Of a stretch of DNA of 9,495 nucleotides, positions 1 through 5,854 are shown in pieces (the first letter of the stretch is position 1; each line of letters opens with the position of its first letter). Source of the DNA: Allobrachymonas sp. (GTDB lineage: Bacteria > Pseudomonadota > Gammaproteobacteria > Burkholderiales > Burkholderiaceae_C); the NCBI GenBank assembly GCA_018054915.1, contig JAGPIR010000037.1, forward strand, positions 1-9,495, written 5' to 3'. The notes beneath the pieces are model-generated. The model worked only from the letters and a program-made list of their open reading frames with translations. It did no database searches and had not been told where the DNA came from. The translations under genes were made by a program, and so were the position numbers.

Positions 1-111
1 GAGGAGCGACCGAAGCGATCCCTAGGCGGAATGACACCAGCTGCCTATGCAAAAACACTGATTCAGAAACGAGTTAAATTAACCCCGGACTCCAAAGCCC
101 AATGCTACTGA
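1..111 (+). CDS. IS3-family transposase (OrfB), C-terminal fragment, cut by the window edge
   Basis: Reading frame 1 is open from the first base to a TGA at 109-111 and encodes 36 residues. They begin with an ERPKRSLGGMTPAAYA stretch. This matches the end of the DDE integrase domain of IS3-family OrfB proteins, where an RP-x-x-SLGG-x-TPAAYA-type motif lies just before the C-terminus. The catalytic DDE residues would lie upstream, outside the window, so activity cannot be judged. The G-rich stretch just after the stop fits the right end of such an element. IS3 transposases are normally made by frameshift fusion of OrfA and OrfB and move by copy-out/paste-in transposition. Family assignment is fairly sure; the exact IS name is not. 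Confidence 0.75.
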   Translation, partial: EERPKRSLGGMTPAAYAKTLIQKRVKLTPDSKAQCY

Positions 112-133
112 AACTGGGGGGACGTCGGATGCA
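112..133 (+). repeat. Probable right terminal inverted repeat of the IS3-family element (one end only)
   Basis: Directly after the transposase stop comes AACTGGGGGGACGTCGG, followed by ATGCA. IS3-family elements end in 5'-CA-3', their terminal repeats are often G-rich at this end, and the transposase gene usually stops very close to or inside the right repeat. The CA at 132-133 is the first candidate outer boundary. The partner left repeat is outside the window, so neither repeat pairing nor a target-site duplication could be tested. The exact boundary is a guess. Confidence 0.35.
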
Positions 134-145
134 TTACGAGCCAAA

Positions 146-340
146 GTGCTTTACACCGAAGGTACGCATCGGATTGTCAAATCTGCATACCGCGTCGTAT
201 CGAAGGGGAGAAATCTGGACATTGGCATGAGTCTGGATGCTGGCTATGGACTTCCTTCCGATCAAGAGCCAAGTGAGAAGAACTACGGAGCCTTCATTCC
301 TGACCTGGTTCGGATGTTAGAGAGGGAAGCCAGGGATTGA
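146..340 (+). CDS. Unknown protein, 64 codons; probable 3' remnant of a gene interrupted by the IS
   Basis: A GTG at 146 opens a frame that ends with TGA at 338-340. The frame stays open upstream to 83 and runs without a stop through the putative IS end, as expected if it is a downstream gene piece rather than a complete gene. No Shine-Dalgarno sequence precedes the GTG. The product is mixed and soluble (features: RIVKSAYRVVSKGRN, DIGMSLDAGYG, and the C-terminus PDLVRMLEREARD); I do not recognise a family. Codons such as AGG, AGA, GGA and TTA are used, unlike the GC-rich core genes to the right, which suggests acquired DNA. It could also be non-coding; the protein-like composition and the position next to an IS end are the main support. 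Confidence 0.4.
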   Translation: MLYTEGTHRIVKSAYRVVSKGRNLDIGMSLDAGYGLPSDQEPSEKNYGAFIPDLVRMLEREARD

Positions 341-349
341 GAAATTAAT

Positions 350-382
350 CCGGCCGCCATCTTCAAATGAAACTGTGGCCGG
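350..382 (-). terminator. Hairpin between convergent ends, possible terminator of the lpxH transcript
   Basis: CCGGCCGC (350-357) pairs with GTGGCCGG (375-382), giving 8 pairs including one G-U. Within the 17-base loop, TTCA (362-365) can pair with TGAA (368-371). On the minus strand the stem is followed by ATTAATTTC, a weak T-rich tail. It lies 37 bases beyond the lpxH stop. It could end lpxH transcription and block readthrough from the IS side. The tail is poor, so the call is moderate. Confidence 0.4.
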
Positions 383-418
383 CGTCAAAATCAATCAACT
401 TTTCCGGATACCCCAAAG

Positions 419-1234
419 TCAAAAAACCTGTGCGCTGTGCCTTGTCCAATGCAACGGATTACCAGCCGTTTGCTGGATGTTAAGGATATCGCCCCTTGGC
501 GGGCTGGCTTGCAGATCCCAGTCGGAGAGGACTTTGCGATGCCGGGCCGGTTGTCCGTCCGGGCTTGGCAGGACATGATCGTCCGGCTTGTGCGTATGGC
601 CATGAATCAGCTGTGTACAGTGATGCTTCTGAAGCCATTGCTCGGCGGTCTGTTCATCTACATCGGCATAGCCTTCAACCCCCAGCGCATTTTTGCGAAG
701 GCTGCTTTGCTGGCGCAACTGGCGTGCCAGTGCCAATCGTTGCTCCAATGGTTGTTGCAGGAAAGTCTGCTGCCATGCTGGGTTGCGCACCTGTTGGCGA
801 AATTGCATGTAGGCCGTGTCGGCGATGCACAGGGCGTCACCATGGCTGAGCAGAATGCGTTGATCGGGTTGTCCGGGTGTGGTGGCAGGTAGTTGCAGCA
901 CGCAGGGATCATGAAGCAGGGTCAGTCCGGCGGCCGTGCAAAATTCCGCACCGACCAGAAAATCGCGGTTGCCCGGCATGAAGTACAGCGCCTTGTGTTG
1001 ACTCACCGCACGCAGTGTCTGGGTCAGCAAACGTTCGAAATCATGATCCGGATGCTGCAGCGCGTCGTCGCCGGCCCACAGTTCCAGGATGTCGCCGAGC
1101 AGGAACACGGCATCTGCCGAGGTGTGCTGCAGATACCGGGCAAAGCCTTGCCATGTGGCATCGTCCTGTTGCAGGTGCAGGTCGGCCGCGAAATCCACGC
1201 TCTGCCAATAGGCAGGCGCGCAGAGACAGGACAT
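419..1234 (-). CDS. lpxH: UDP-2,3-diacylglucosamine diphosphatase LpxH
   Basis: LpxH hydrolyses UDP-2,3-diacylglucosamine to lipid X (2,3-diacylglucosamine 1-phosphate) and UMP, the fourth step of lipid A synthesis, at the cytoplasmic face of the inner membrane with Mn2+. All metallophosphoesterase motifs are present in order: DLHL near the N-terminus, GDILELW, GNRD, SHGDALC and HGHTHKP near the C-terminus. With the ATG at 1234 the protein has 271 residues. An in-frame ATG at 1276 would add 14 residues, but that codon sits inside a perfect inverted repeat (1267-1288), and the shorter N-terminus brings DLHL nearer the start as in the family. Neither start has a clear Shine-Dalgarno sequence. 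It is the last gene of the minus-strand block, 63 bases after ppiB. The pairing of ppiB with lpxH is common in Burkholderiales. Function is secure; the start is not. Confidence 0.93.
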   Translation of the reverse strand: MSCLCAPAYWQSVDFAADLHLQQDDATWQGFARYLQHTSADAVFLLGDILELWAGDDALQHPDHDFERLLTQTLRAVSQHKALYFMPGNRDFLVGAEFCTAAGLTLLHDPCVLQLPATTPGQPDQRILLSHGDALCIADTAYMQFRQQVRNPAWQQTFLQQPLEQRLALARQLRQQSSLRKNALGVEGYADVDEQTAEQWLQKHHCTQLIHGHTHKPDDHVLPSPDGQPARHRKVLSDWDLQASPPRGDILNIQQTAGNPLHWTRHSAQVF

Positions 1235-1266
1235 GGGTTCAGACACAGCGAACAATGGGCAATTGG

Positions 1267-1288
1267 GCCGCCGCATGGATGCGGCGGC
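1267..1288 (-). repeat. Perfect 10-bp inverted repeat between ppiB and lpxH
   Basis: GCCGCCGCAT (1267-1276) and ATGCGGCGGC (1279-1288) are exact reverse complements separated by two bases. As RNA this makes a very stable GC-rich stem. No T-run follows on either strand, so it is not a standard intrinsic terminator. It lies between the ppiB stop (1298-1300) and the preferred lpxH start at 1234, and the alternative lpxH ATG at 1276 lies inside the stem. It may act as an mRNA stability element or limit lpxH translation. Confidence 0.6.
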
Positions 1289-1297
1289 AGCCAGGTA

Positions 1298-1804
1298 TCA
1301 GCCTTGGATTTCGGCTTTTTCGATCAGGACATCTTCCTTCGGCACATCGTCGTGCATGCCGCGCCTTCCGGTGGCGACGCCAGCGATCTGGTCCACCACT
1401 TCTTGGCCTTGCACAACTTTGCCAAATACGGCATAGCCCCAGCCTTGCGGGGTGGGCGATTTGTGGTTGAGGAAGCCGTTGTCAGCCACGTTGATGAAGA
1501 ACTGGGCGCTGGCCGAGTGCGGAGCAGAAGTACGGGCCATGGCGATGGTGTATTGGTCGTTCTTCAGGCCGTTGTTGGCTTCGTTCTGGATTTCCTTGTC
1601 GGTGGGCTTTTGCTCCATGCTAGGAGCGAAGCCGCCACCCTGGATCATGAAGCCAGGAATCACGCGGTGAAATACTGTACCGTTGTAATGGCCCTTGCGG
1701 ACATACTCCAAAAAGTTGGCTACCGTGATTGGAGCCTTGCCTTCGTCAAGTTCAAGGGTGACGGCGCCGTGATTGGCAATGTGAAGGGTGACTTGTGTGC
1801 TCAT
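1298..1804 (-). CDS. ppiB: Cytosolic-type peptidyl-prolyl cis-trans isomerase (cyclophilin B)
   Basis: This 168-residue single-domain cyclophilin catalyses cis-trans isomerisation of X-Pro bonds and assists folding. The usual active-site blocks are visible: FHRVI (45-49, with the catalytic Arg), MIQGG (53-57), AMARTS (88-93) and QFFINV (101-106), then GYAVFGKV. There is no signal peptide, so it should act in the cytoplasm, in contrast to its neighbour ppiA. The length is normal for PpiB. No Shine-Dalgarno sequence is seen before the ATG, which lies only 23 bases after the T-run of an intrinsic terminator. It probably shares a transcript with lpxH. The start is the only reasonable ATG before the conserved domain. 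Confidence 0.95.
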   Translation of the reverse strand: MSTQVTLHIANHGAVTLELDEGKAPITVANFLEYVRKGHYNGTVFHRVIPGFMIQGGGFAPSMEQKPTDKEIQNEANNGLKNDQYTIAMARTSAPHSASAQFFINVADNGFLNHKSPTPQGWGYAVFGKVVQGQEVVDQIAGVATGRRGMHDDVPKEDVLIEKAEIQG

Positions 1805-1827
1805 GATTCAAGGGGAAATGACTGTGT

Positions 1828-1852
1828 AAAAAAGCCTGTCAGGACGACAGGC
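1828..1852 (-). terminator. Intrinsic terminator between ppiA and ppiB
   Basis: On the minus strand GCCTGTC (1852-1846), loop GTCCT, and GACAGGC (1840-1834) form a perfect 7-bp stem, followed at once by six T (1833-1828). This is the classical Rho-independent form. It starts 15 bases after the ppiA stop and ends 23 bases before the ppiB ATG. It should end or attenuate the ppiA transcript ahead of ppiB and lpxH. Confidence 0.8.
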
Positions 1853-1867
1853 CAACGCCATGGAAGT

Positions 1868-2608
1868 TTACTTGATCTGCCGTGCCGACTGAATGAGAAC
1901 GGTTTTTTGGGGCACATCGCCAGCAAAAGGGCCTGCGGCTCCCGTAGGGGTGGCTCGGATCTTGTCAATCACATCCATACCGCTGATTACCTTGCCAAAA
2001 ACGGTATAGCCGGCCAGCGCGGGATGTCGCAGCAGTTGTGCGCGCGGGATGTTGGTGTAAGTCTTTCCTTGATAAGTGAAAAGCGGTACGGGGTCGCCGT
2101 CCGGAATGATCGTTGGATCAAGAAAAGGGTTGTCCTTGACGTTGATGAAAAACTGCGCCGTGGCCGAGTTCGGGTCACTGGTGCGGGCCATGGCGATCGT
2201 GCCCGCAGTGTTTCTCAGGCCGGCTTTGCGGGATTGCTGGCCTTCATGCAAGATCGGTGCCCGCGTCGGTTTTTGCACAAAACTGGTATCGAAACCGCCA
2301 CCCTGGATCATGAAATTGCTGATGACTCGATGAAAAATGGTGCCGTTGTAATGACCGCTATGGACGTACTGAAGAAAATTGTCCACGGTTTTGGGTGCGG
2401 CAACCGGATCGAGTTCAACGGTGAAATCGCCCAGGTTGGTGTGGAACTGCACTTGCGGCCGGGTGGTTGTGGGTTTGTCATCGGGCGCGGCAACAACGGC
2501 TGGTGAAAGCAGGGGCGTCAAGCAAAGCAGGGCCATGATCAACCGCCTTGCCAGAGAGACGGCGGTGGCGGCGTTCCGGGGGGACGAAAGATGGGCAGGT
2601 ATGCGCAT
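1868..2608 (-). CDS. ppiA: Periplasmic-type peptidyl-prolyl cis-trans isomerase (cyclophilin A) with a loop insertion
   Basis: A 246-residue cyclophilin with a predicted Sec signal peptide: a basic region ending in ARR (20-22), a hydrophobic core at about 23-38, and a likely cleavage after Ala40 (VVA|AP). The mature enzyme would isomerise X-Pro bonds in periplasmic proteins. Core motifs are FHRVI (92-96), MIQGG (100-104), AMARTS (139-144) and QFFINV (152-157). Between PFL (161-163) and GYTVFGKV (from 200) there are 36 residues where the neighbouring PpiB has 10, an insertion rich in Pro, Tyr and charged residues. The ATG at 2608 is preceded by AAAAGGAA at short spacing; the internal Met25 would lose the basic region. 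The ppiA/ppiB pair is a tandem paralogous set serving two compartments. Confidence 0.93.
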   Translation of the reverse strand: MRIPAHLSSPRNAATAVSLARRLIMALLCLTPLLSPAVVAAPDDKPTTTRPQVQFHTNLGDFTVELDPVAAPKTVDNFLQYVHSGHYNGTIFHRVISNFMIQGGGFDTSFVQKPTRAPILHEGQQSRKAGLRNTAGTIAMARTSDPNSATAQFFINVKDNPFLDPTIIPDGDPVPLFTYQGKTYTNIPRAQLLRHPALAGYTVFGKVISGMDVIDKIRATPTGAAGPFAGDVPQKTVLIQSARQIK

Positions 2609-2732
2609 ATTTCCTTTTCAGAAGGTGGCTGGCGCCGATGGGCTGTTTACGCTGTTTGTCTGTTCTGGCGGTGACCAGACATGATCGCTCTGGTTCTGGG
2701 ACGCAAATGCTGGCTCTTTTGAATTTTGCGTG

Positions 2733-3317
2733 TCAGGGGGAAGGCGATTGCATCGCACGGATTTTTTCCTGCAAGACACGGTTGCCGGGTTGTAGCGCAA
2801 GGGCCTTGCGGTAATGGTCTTCCGCAATTTGCCGGTAAACATCGCCCATGTTGTGCAACGCGAGCACGTATTGGGGATTGATGCGCAAGGCGCTTTCCAG
2901 AGCGGCGCGCGCCATCTCAAGTTCTCCCGATTGTGCATACAACACGGCCAGGTTGTTGTATGGCTCGGCAATTTCTGGGAACTCTTGCGTGATGGTCAGT
3001 AGCTGGCTGCGGGCTTCGTCGGTTTTTCCTTGCGCAATCAGTACACGCGAGCGGATCAGGCGCATTTGCGGATCACGCGGATTGCCTGTGAGGTGAGCGT
3101 CGGCCGTTTGCAATGCCGCAGCGTAGTTTTTGGCCGTGATGAGCTGGTTGGTTTTTCTGTAGGGCTCTCCCACCAATGCGGTTTGTGCTTGCGCAAGGCC
3201 GCCACCAAGCAGCAGTGAAACTGCAACTACGGCTTGTACTCCCACGCGTTGCCACTTCACGGAAAGAGACAAGACGCGTGATAAAAGAGAGGCAACAATG
3301 ATAAAAAAAGTTTGCAT
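2733..3317 (-). CDS. Exported tetratricopeptide-repeat protein
   Basis: Its role is unknown; TPR proteins are scaffolds for protein-protein contacts. With the ATG at 3317 it has 194 residues. A hydrophobic stretch ending LLLGGGLAQAQ gives a probable signal-peptidase site after Ala44. Then come helical pairs of TPR type, best seen in YNNLAVLYAQSGELEMARAA, LESALRINPQYVLALHNMGD and the last HYRKALALQPGN. The protein is likely periplasmic or lipid-free outer-side. The start is uncertain: GGATGG lies 2 bases before the ATG at 3317; a GTG at 3377 or an ATG at 3323 would lengthen it; a GTG at 3260 would give the neatest signal peptide (VKWQRVGVQ followed by the hydrophobic core) but lacks a Shine-Dalgarno sequence. 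It is divergent from cysS and upstream of ppiA, a context I recall for this family in Burkholderiales. Confidence 0.85.
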   Translation of the reverse strand: MQTFFIIVASLLSRVLSLSVKWQRVGVQAVVAVSLLLGGGLAQAQTALVGEPYRKTNQLITAKNYAAALQTADAHLTGNPRDPQMRLIRSRVLIAQGKTDEARSQLLTITQEFPEIAEPYNNLAVLYAQSGELEMARAALESALRINPQYVLALHNMGDVYRQIAEDHYRKALALQPGNRVLQEKIRAMQSPSP

Positions 3318-3489
3318 GGCCATCCAAAACAGTGCAACGCCTGCATTATCTCCCCAGTTATCTGACGGATGAAACACCTGCGGGAAAAGCCGGCGGTTCC
3401 TTTGCGGTAGGATGGCACCTGCACCGGATACAGACAGACACCTGCCGGTTGTGCAACAAATTCTTGCTTCTCAAACAATCCCTTGCATC

Positions 3490-4884
3490 ATGTCTTTGCG
3501 CATCTACAACACGCTGGCGCGTGACGTGCAGCCATTTGTTCCGCTGGAACCCAACCATGTGCGCATGTATGTCTGCGGCATGACGATTTATGACTTGTGC
3601 CACATCGGACATGCGCGCATGATGATTGCCTTCGATGTGATGCAGAAATGGCTGCGCGCCAGCGGGTATCGTGTGACCTATGTTCGCAACATCACCGACA
3701 TTGATGACAAGATCATCAAACGAGCCCTGGAGCGCGGCATTCCCATCCGCCAGCTGACCGACGAAATGATTGCGGCCATGCATGAAGACTTTACTCCGCT
3801 GGGTATCGACCGCCCGACGCATGAGCCGCGCGCCACCGAATATGTGCCGCAAATGGCGGTGCTGATCCAGCGCTTGCAGCAAAAAGGCCTGGCCTACAAG
3901 GTGGAACAAGGCGACAGCGCGGGCGATTACATGTACTCGGTGCGCAAGTTTGCCGGGTATGGCAAGCTCAGCGGCAAATCACTCGACGACCTGCGTGCCG
4001 GCGAGCGCGTGGCCGTGCAAGATGGCAAACAGGACCCACTGGATTTTGTGCTGTGGAAGGCCGCCAAGCCGTCTGAACCGGCCGATGCCAAATACGATTC
4101 GATCATTGGCTGCGGACGTCCCGGCTGGCACATCGAATGCTCGGCCATGAGTATGGCGCTGTTGGGAGAAACCTTCGACATCCACGGAGGCGGGGCCGAC
4201 CTGCAGTTTCCGCACCACGAAAACGAAATTGCCCAGAGCGAGGGCGCTACCGGAAAAACCTTTGCGCGCTACTGGGTGCACAACGGCTTTTTGCAGGTGG
4301 ATGGCGAAAAAATGAGCAAGTCGCTCAACAATTTTTTCACCATCCGTGATGTGCTTAAAAGCTACGATGGCGAAACGTTGCGCTTTTTCATGCTCCGCGT
4401 GCACTACCGCCGCCCCTTCAACTTCAGTGATGCCGGACTGGATGACGCGCGAACGGCGCTGAAACGCCTCTACACGGCCCTTTCGGCCGTTCCTGTGGCA
4501 GAGGCGCCGGATGCGGTCGATTGGAGCGACCCTTACGCCCGCCGTTTCAAGGCGGCCATGGATAATGATTTTGGCACTCCCGAAGCCGTGGCCGTATTGT
4601 TCGACTTGGCCAGCGACGTCAACAAAACCCGCTCTGTTGCGCAGGCGGGGTTGCTCAAGGCGTTGGGTGCTGCGCTGGGTCTGCTGCAAAGTGATCCTGC
4701 CTGCTATTTGCAGGCGGGAGCGGGGCTGGATGCCGCCTGCATCGATGCGCAAATCACTGCGCGCGCGCAGGCCAAGGCCAACAAAAACTGGGCCGAGGCC
4801 GACCGCATTCGCCACAGTCTTCTGGAGCAGGGCATCGTTCTCAAGGATTGCGCCCAAGGTACGACCTGGGAGCGGGCAACGTAA
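3490..4884 (+). CDS. cysS: Cysteinyl-tRNA synthetase
   Basis: A class Ia synthetase that charges tRNA-Cys with cysteine in the cytoplasm. The product has 464 residues, close to the E. coli length of 461. The HIGH motif (38-41) and KMSKS (274-278) of the Rossmann core are intact. The zinc ligands that select cysteine are in place: Cys29 (YVCG), Cys217 (HIECSAMS), His242 and Glu246 (PHHENE). The frame stays open upstream to 3412, but the family N-terminus begins at MSLRIYNTLARDV, so the ATG at 3490 is chosen. No strong Shine-Dalgarno sequence is seen. It is the first gene of the plus-strand block, divergent from the TPR gene across a gap of about 170 bases that must hold both promoters; no convincing -35/-10 pair stands out there. 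Nothing is missing or broken. Confidence 0.98.
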   Translation: MSLRIYNTLARDVQPFVPLEPNHVRMYVCGMTIYDLCHIGHARMMIAFDVMQKWLRASGYRVTYVRNITDIDDKIIKRALERGIPIRQLTDEMIAAMHEDFTPLGIDRPTHEPRATEYVPQMAVLIQRLQQKGLAYKVEQGDSAGDYMYSVRKFAGYGKLSGKSLDDLRAGERVAVQDGKQDPLDFVLWKAAKPSEPADAKYDSIIGCGRPGWHIECSAMSMALLGETFDIHGGGADLQFPHHENEIAQSEGATGKTFARYWVHNGFLQVDGEKMSKSLNNFFTIRDVLKSYDGETLRFFMLRVHYRRPFNFSDAGLDDARTALKRLYTALSAVPVAEAPDAVDWSDPYARRFKAAMDNDFGTPEAVAVLFDLASDVNKTRSVAQAGLLKALGAALGLLQSDPACYLQAGAGLDAACIDAQITARAQAKANKNWAEADRIRHSLLEQGIVLKDCAQGTTWERAT

Positions 4885-4915
4885 CGCGCGGCGCTACGTT
4901 CAACCATTCGGCATG

Positions 4916-4946
4916 GCAGCCGTCAGTAAAACCTGACTAGGCTTGC
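4916..4946 (+). other. Imperfect hairpin downstream of cysS
   Basis: GCAGCC (4916-4921) and GTCAG (4922-4926) can pair with CTGAC (4933-4937), then GGCT and GC at 4940-4946, with a bulged TA and a bulged T. There is no T-run afterwards. It could be a weak or Rho-type termination or processing signal in the roughly 200-base cysS-alkA gap, where I see no clear promoter and no further gene. Confidence 0.25.
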
Positions 4947-5083
4947 AGCCGTTCCCTCAAATGGCTTGCCGGTGAAAATCGTGCATCAGACGCCTGCGCG
5001 CGAGGCCTGTCACCGCGTGTCTGGCGGAAATTTTCCAATCGATCTTCAAGTGCGTGTACCTGCACGCGCAACGCAATCCTGAT

Positions 5084-5788
5084 ATGACCCCGAATCAACC
5101 CTCCAGCAATGTCTTGTGTGGCGAGCAGTCATCCAACATGGCTGCTGGTACTGTCGCCGAGACTCCATGCCATACGCCCTCCTATTGGAAGGAGGCTTGT
5201 ACGCACTTGATCCGGCATGATCGGGTAATGAAGAAGCTCATTCTCCGATACAGCGCTGCGCGTCTGGAGTCGCGTGGCGATGCCTTTGTGACACTGGCGC
5301 GCAGCATCGTCGGCCAGCAGATATCGGTCAAGGCGGCGCAATCGGTATGGGAACGTTTTGCTGCACTGCCCAACCGGATGACGCCACAGCAGGTGTTGCA
5401 GTTGGAGCCGCAAGCCATGCGCACAGCCGGGTTGAGCGCGCGCAAGGGGGAGTATCTGCACGACCTGGCCCGGCATTTTGTTGCGCATGACCTGCAGAAC
5501 GCCCGTTGGCAGGATATGGATGATGACGCTGTCATTGCAACATTGATTGCGATTCGCGGCATTGGACGCTGGACAGCGGAAATGTTCCTGATCTTCCATC
5601 TCATGCGGCCGAACGTGCTGCCGCTGGACGATGTCGGCCTCATGAAAGGCATTAGCCACAATTATTTTTCTGGTGAGCCAGTGAGCCGGCACGAGATGCG
5701 TGAACTGTCCCAGGCCTGGCAGCCTTATTGCAGCGTGGCAACCTGGTATCTTTGGCGATCGCTGGACCCATTGCCGGTAGCGTACTGA
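5084..5788 (+). CDS. alkA: DNA-3-methyladenine glycosylase, AlkA-like (HhH-GPD superfamily)
   Basis: Base-excision repair enzyme predicted to release alkylated purines from DNA. The 234-residue product has IVGQQISVKAA (75-85), the usual start of the HhH-GPD fold, then the helix-hairpin-helix IAIRGIGRWTAEM (155-167) that grips DNA, and LPLDDVGL (179-186), whose second Asp (183) aligns with the catalytic Asp238 of E. coli AlkA. No Cys cluster for an iron-sulfur centre follows, as expected for the AlkA branch. The N-terminal 30 residues are low in conservation; an ATG at 5138 or a GTG at 5054 are alternative starts, and none has a good Shine-Dalgarno sequence. It lies between cysS and accA. It carries only the catalytic part and lacks the extra N-terminal domain of E. 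coli AlkA and the Ada regulatory domains. Substrate range is inferred from the family. Confidence 0.9.
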   Translation: MTPNQPSSNVLCGEQSSNMAAGTVAETPCHTPSYWKEACTHLIRHDRVMKKLILRYSAARLESRGDAFVTLARSIVGQQISVKAAQSVWERFAALPNRMTPQQVLQLEPQAMRTAGLSARKGEYLHDLARHFVAHDLQNARWQDMDDDAVIATLIAIRGIGRWTAEMFLIFHLMRPNVLPLDDVGLMKGISHNYFSGEPVSRHEMRELSQAWQPYCSVATWYLWRSLDPLPVAY

Positions 5789-5822
5789 ACAGGCATACAG
5801 GCCTAACATGCTCCACTGTCTT

Positions 5823-5828
5823 TACAAT
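5823..5828 (+). promoter_or_regulatory. Candidate -10 element for accA
   Basis: TACAAT matches the sigma-70 -10 consensus at five of six positions and lies 26 bases before the accA start, in a 66-base gap after alkA. No good -35 hexamer is present at 16-18 bases upstream. The call rests on the -10 alone. Confidence 0.3.
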
Positions 5829-5843
5829 ACCGCCAAATTGCGC

Positions 5844-5848
5844 GGGAG
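5844..5848 (+). promoter_or_regulatory. Shine-Dalgarno sequence that fixes the accA GTG start
   Basis: GGGAG lies six bases before the GTG at 5855. This is good spacing and the best ribosome-binding site in the block. It decides the start, since the alternative codons further into the gene would remove the conserved N-terminal helix. Confidence 0.7.
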
Positions 5849-5854
5849 CAAAGT

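Noticed and set aside
893..2506. A 537-codon open frame on the plus strand
   Set aside because: It runs antisense to lpxH, ppiB and ppiA, whose motifs are unmistakable. Its repeated internal pattern is simply the reverse image of the two paralogous cyclophilins. It is a shadow of GC-rich codon bias.
2664..2679. TCTGG/CCAGA stem between the TPR gene and ppiA
   Set aside because: It has only five pairs and no T-run on either strand; not enough to call a terminator.
3979..4857. A 292-codon antisense frame within cysS
   Set aside because: cysS is complete with all catalytic and zinc residues; the antisense frame has no recognisable domain and no ribosome site.
5178..5194. CCTCC/GGAGG hairpin with a strong internal Shine-Dalgarno-like GGAGG
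   Set aside because: It lies inside the alkA frame, with no start codon at suitable spacing; probably chance.
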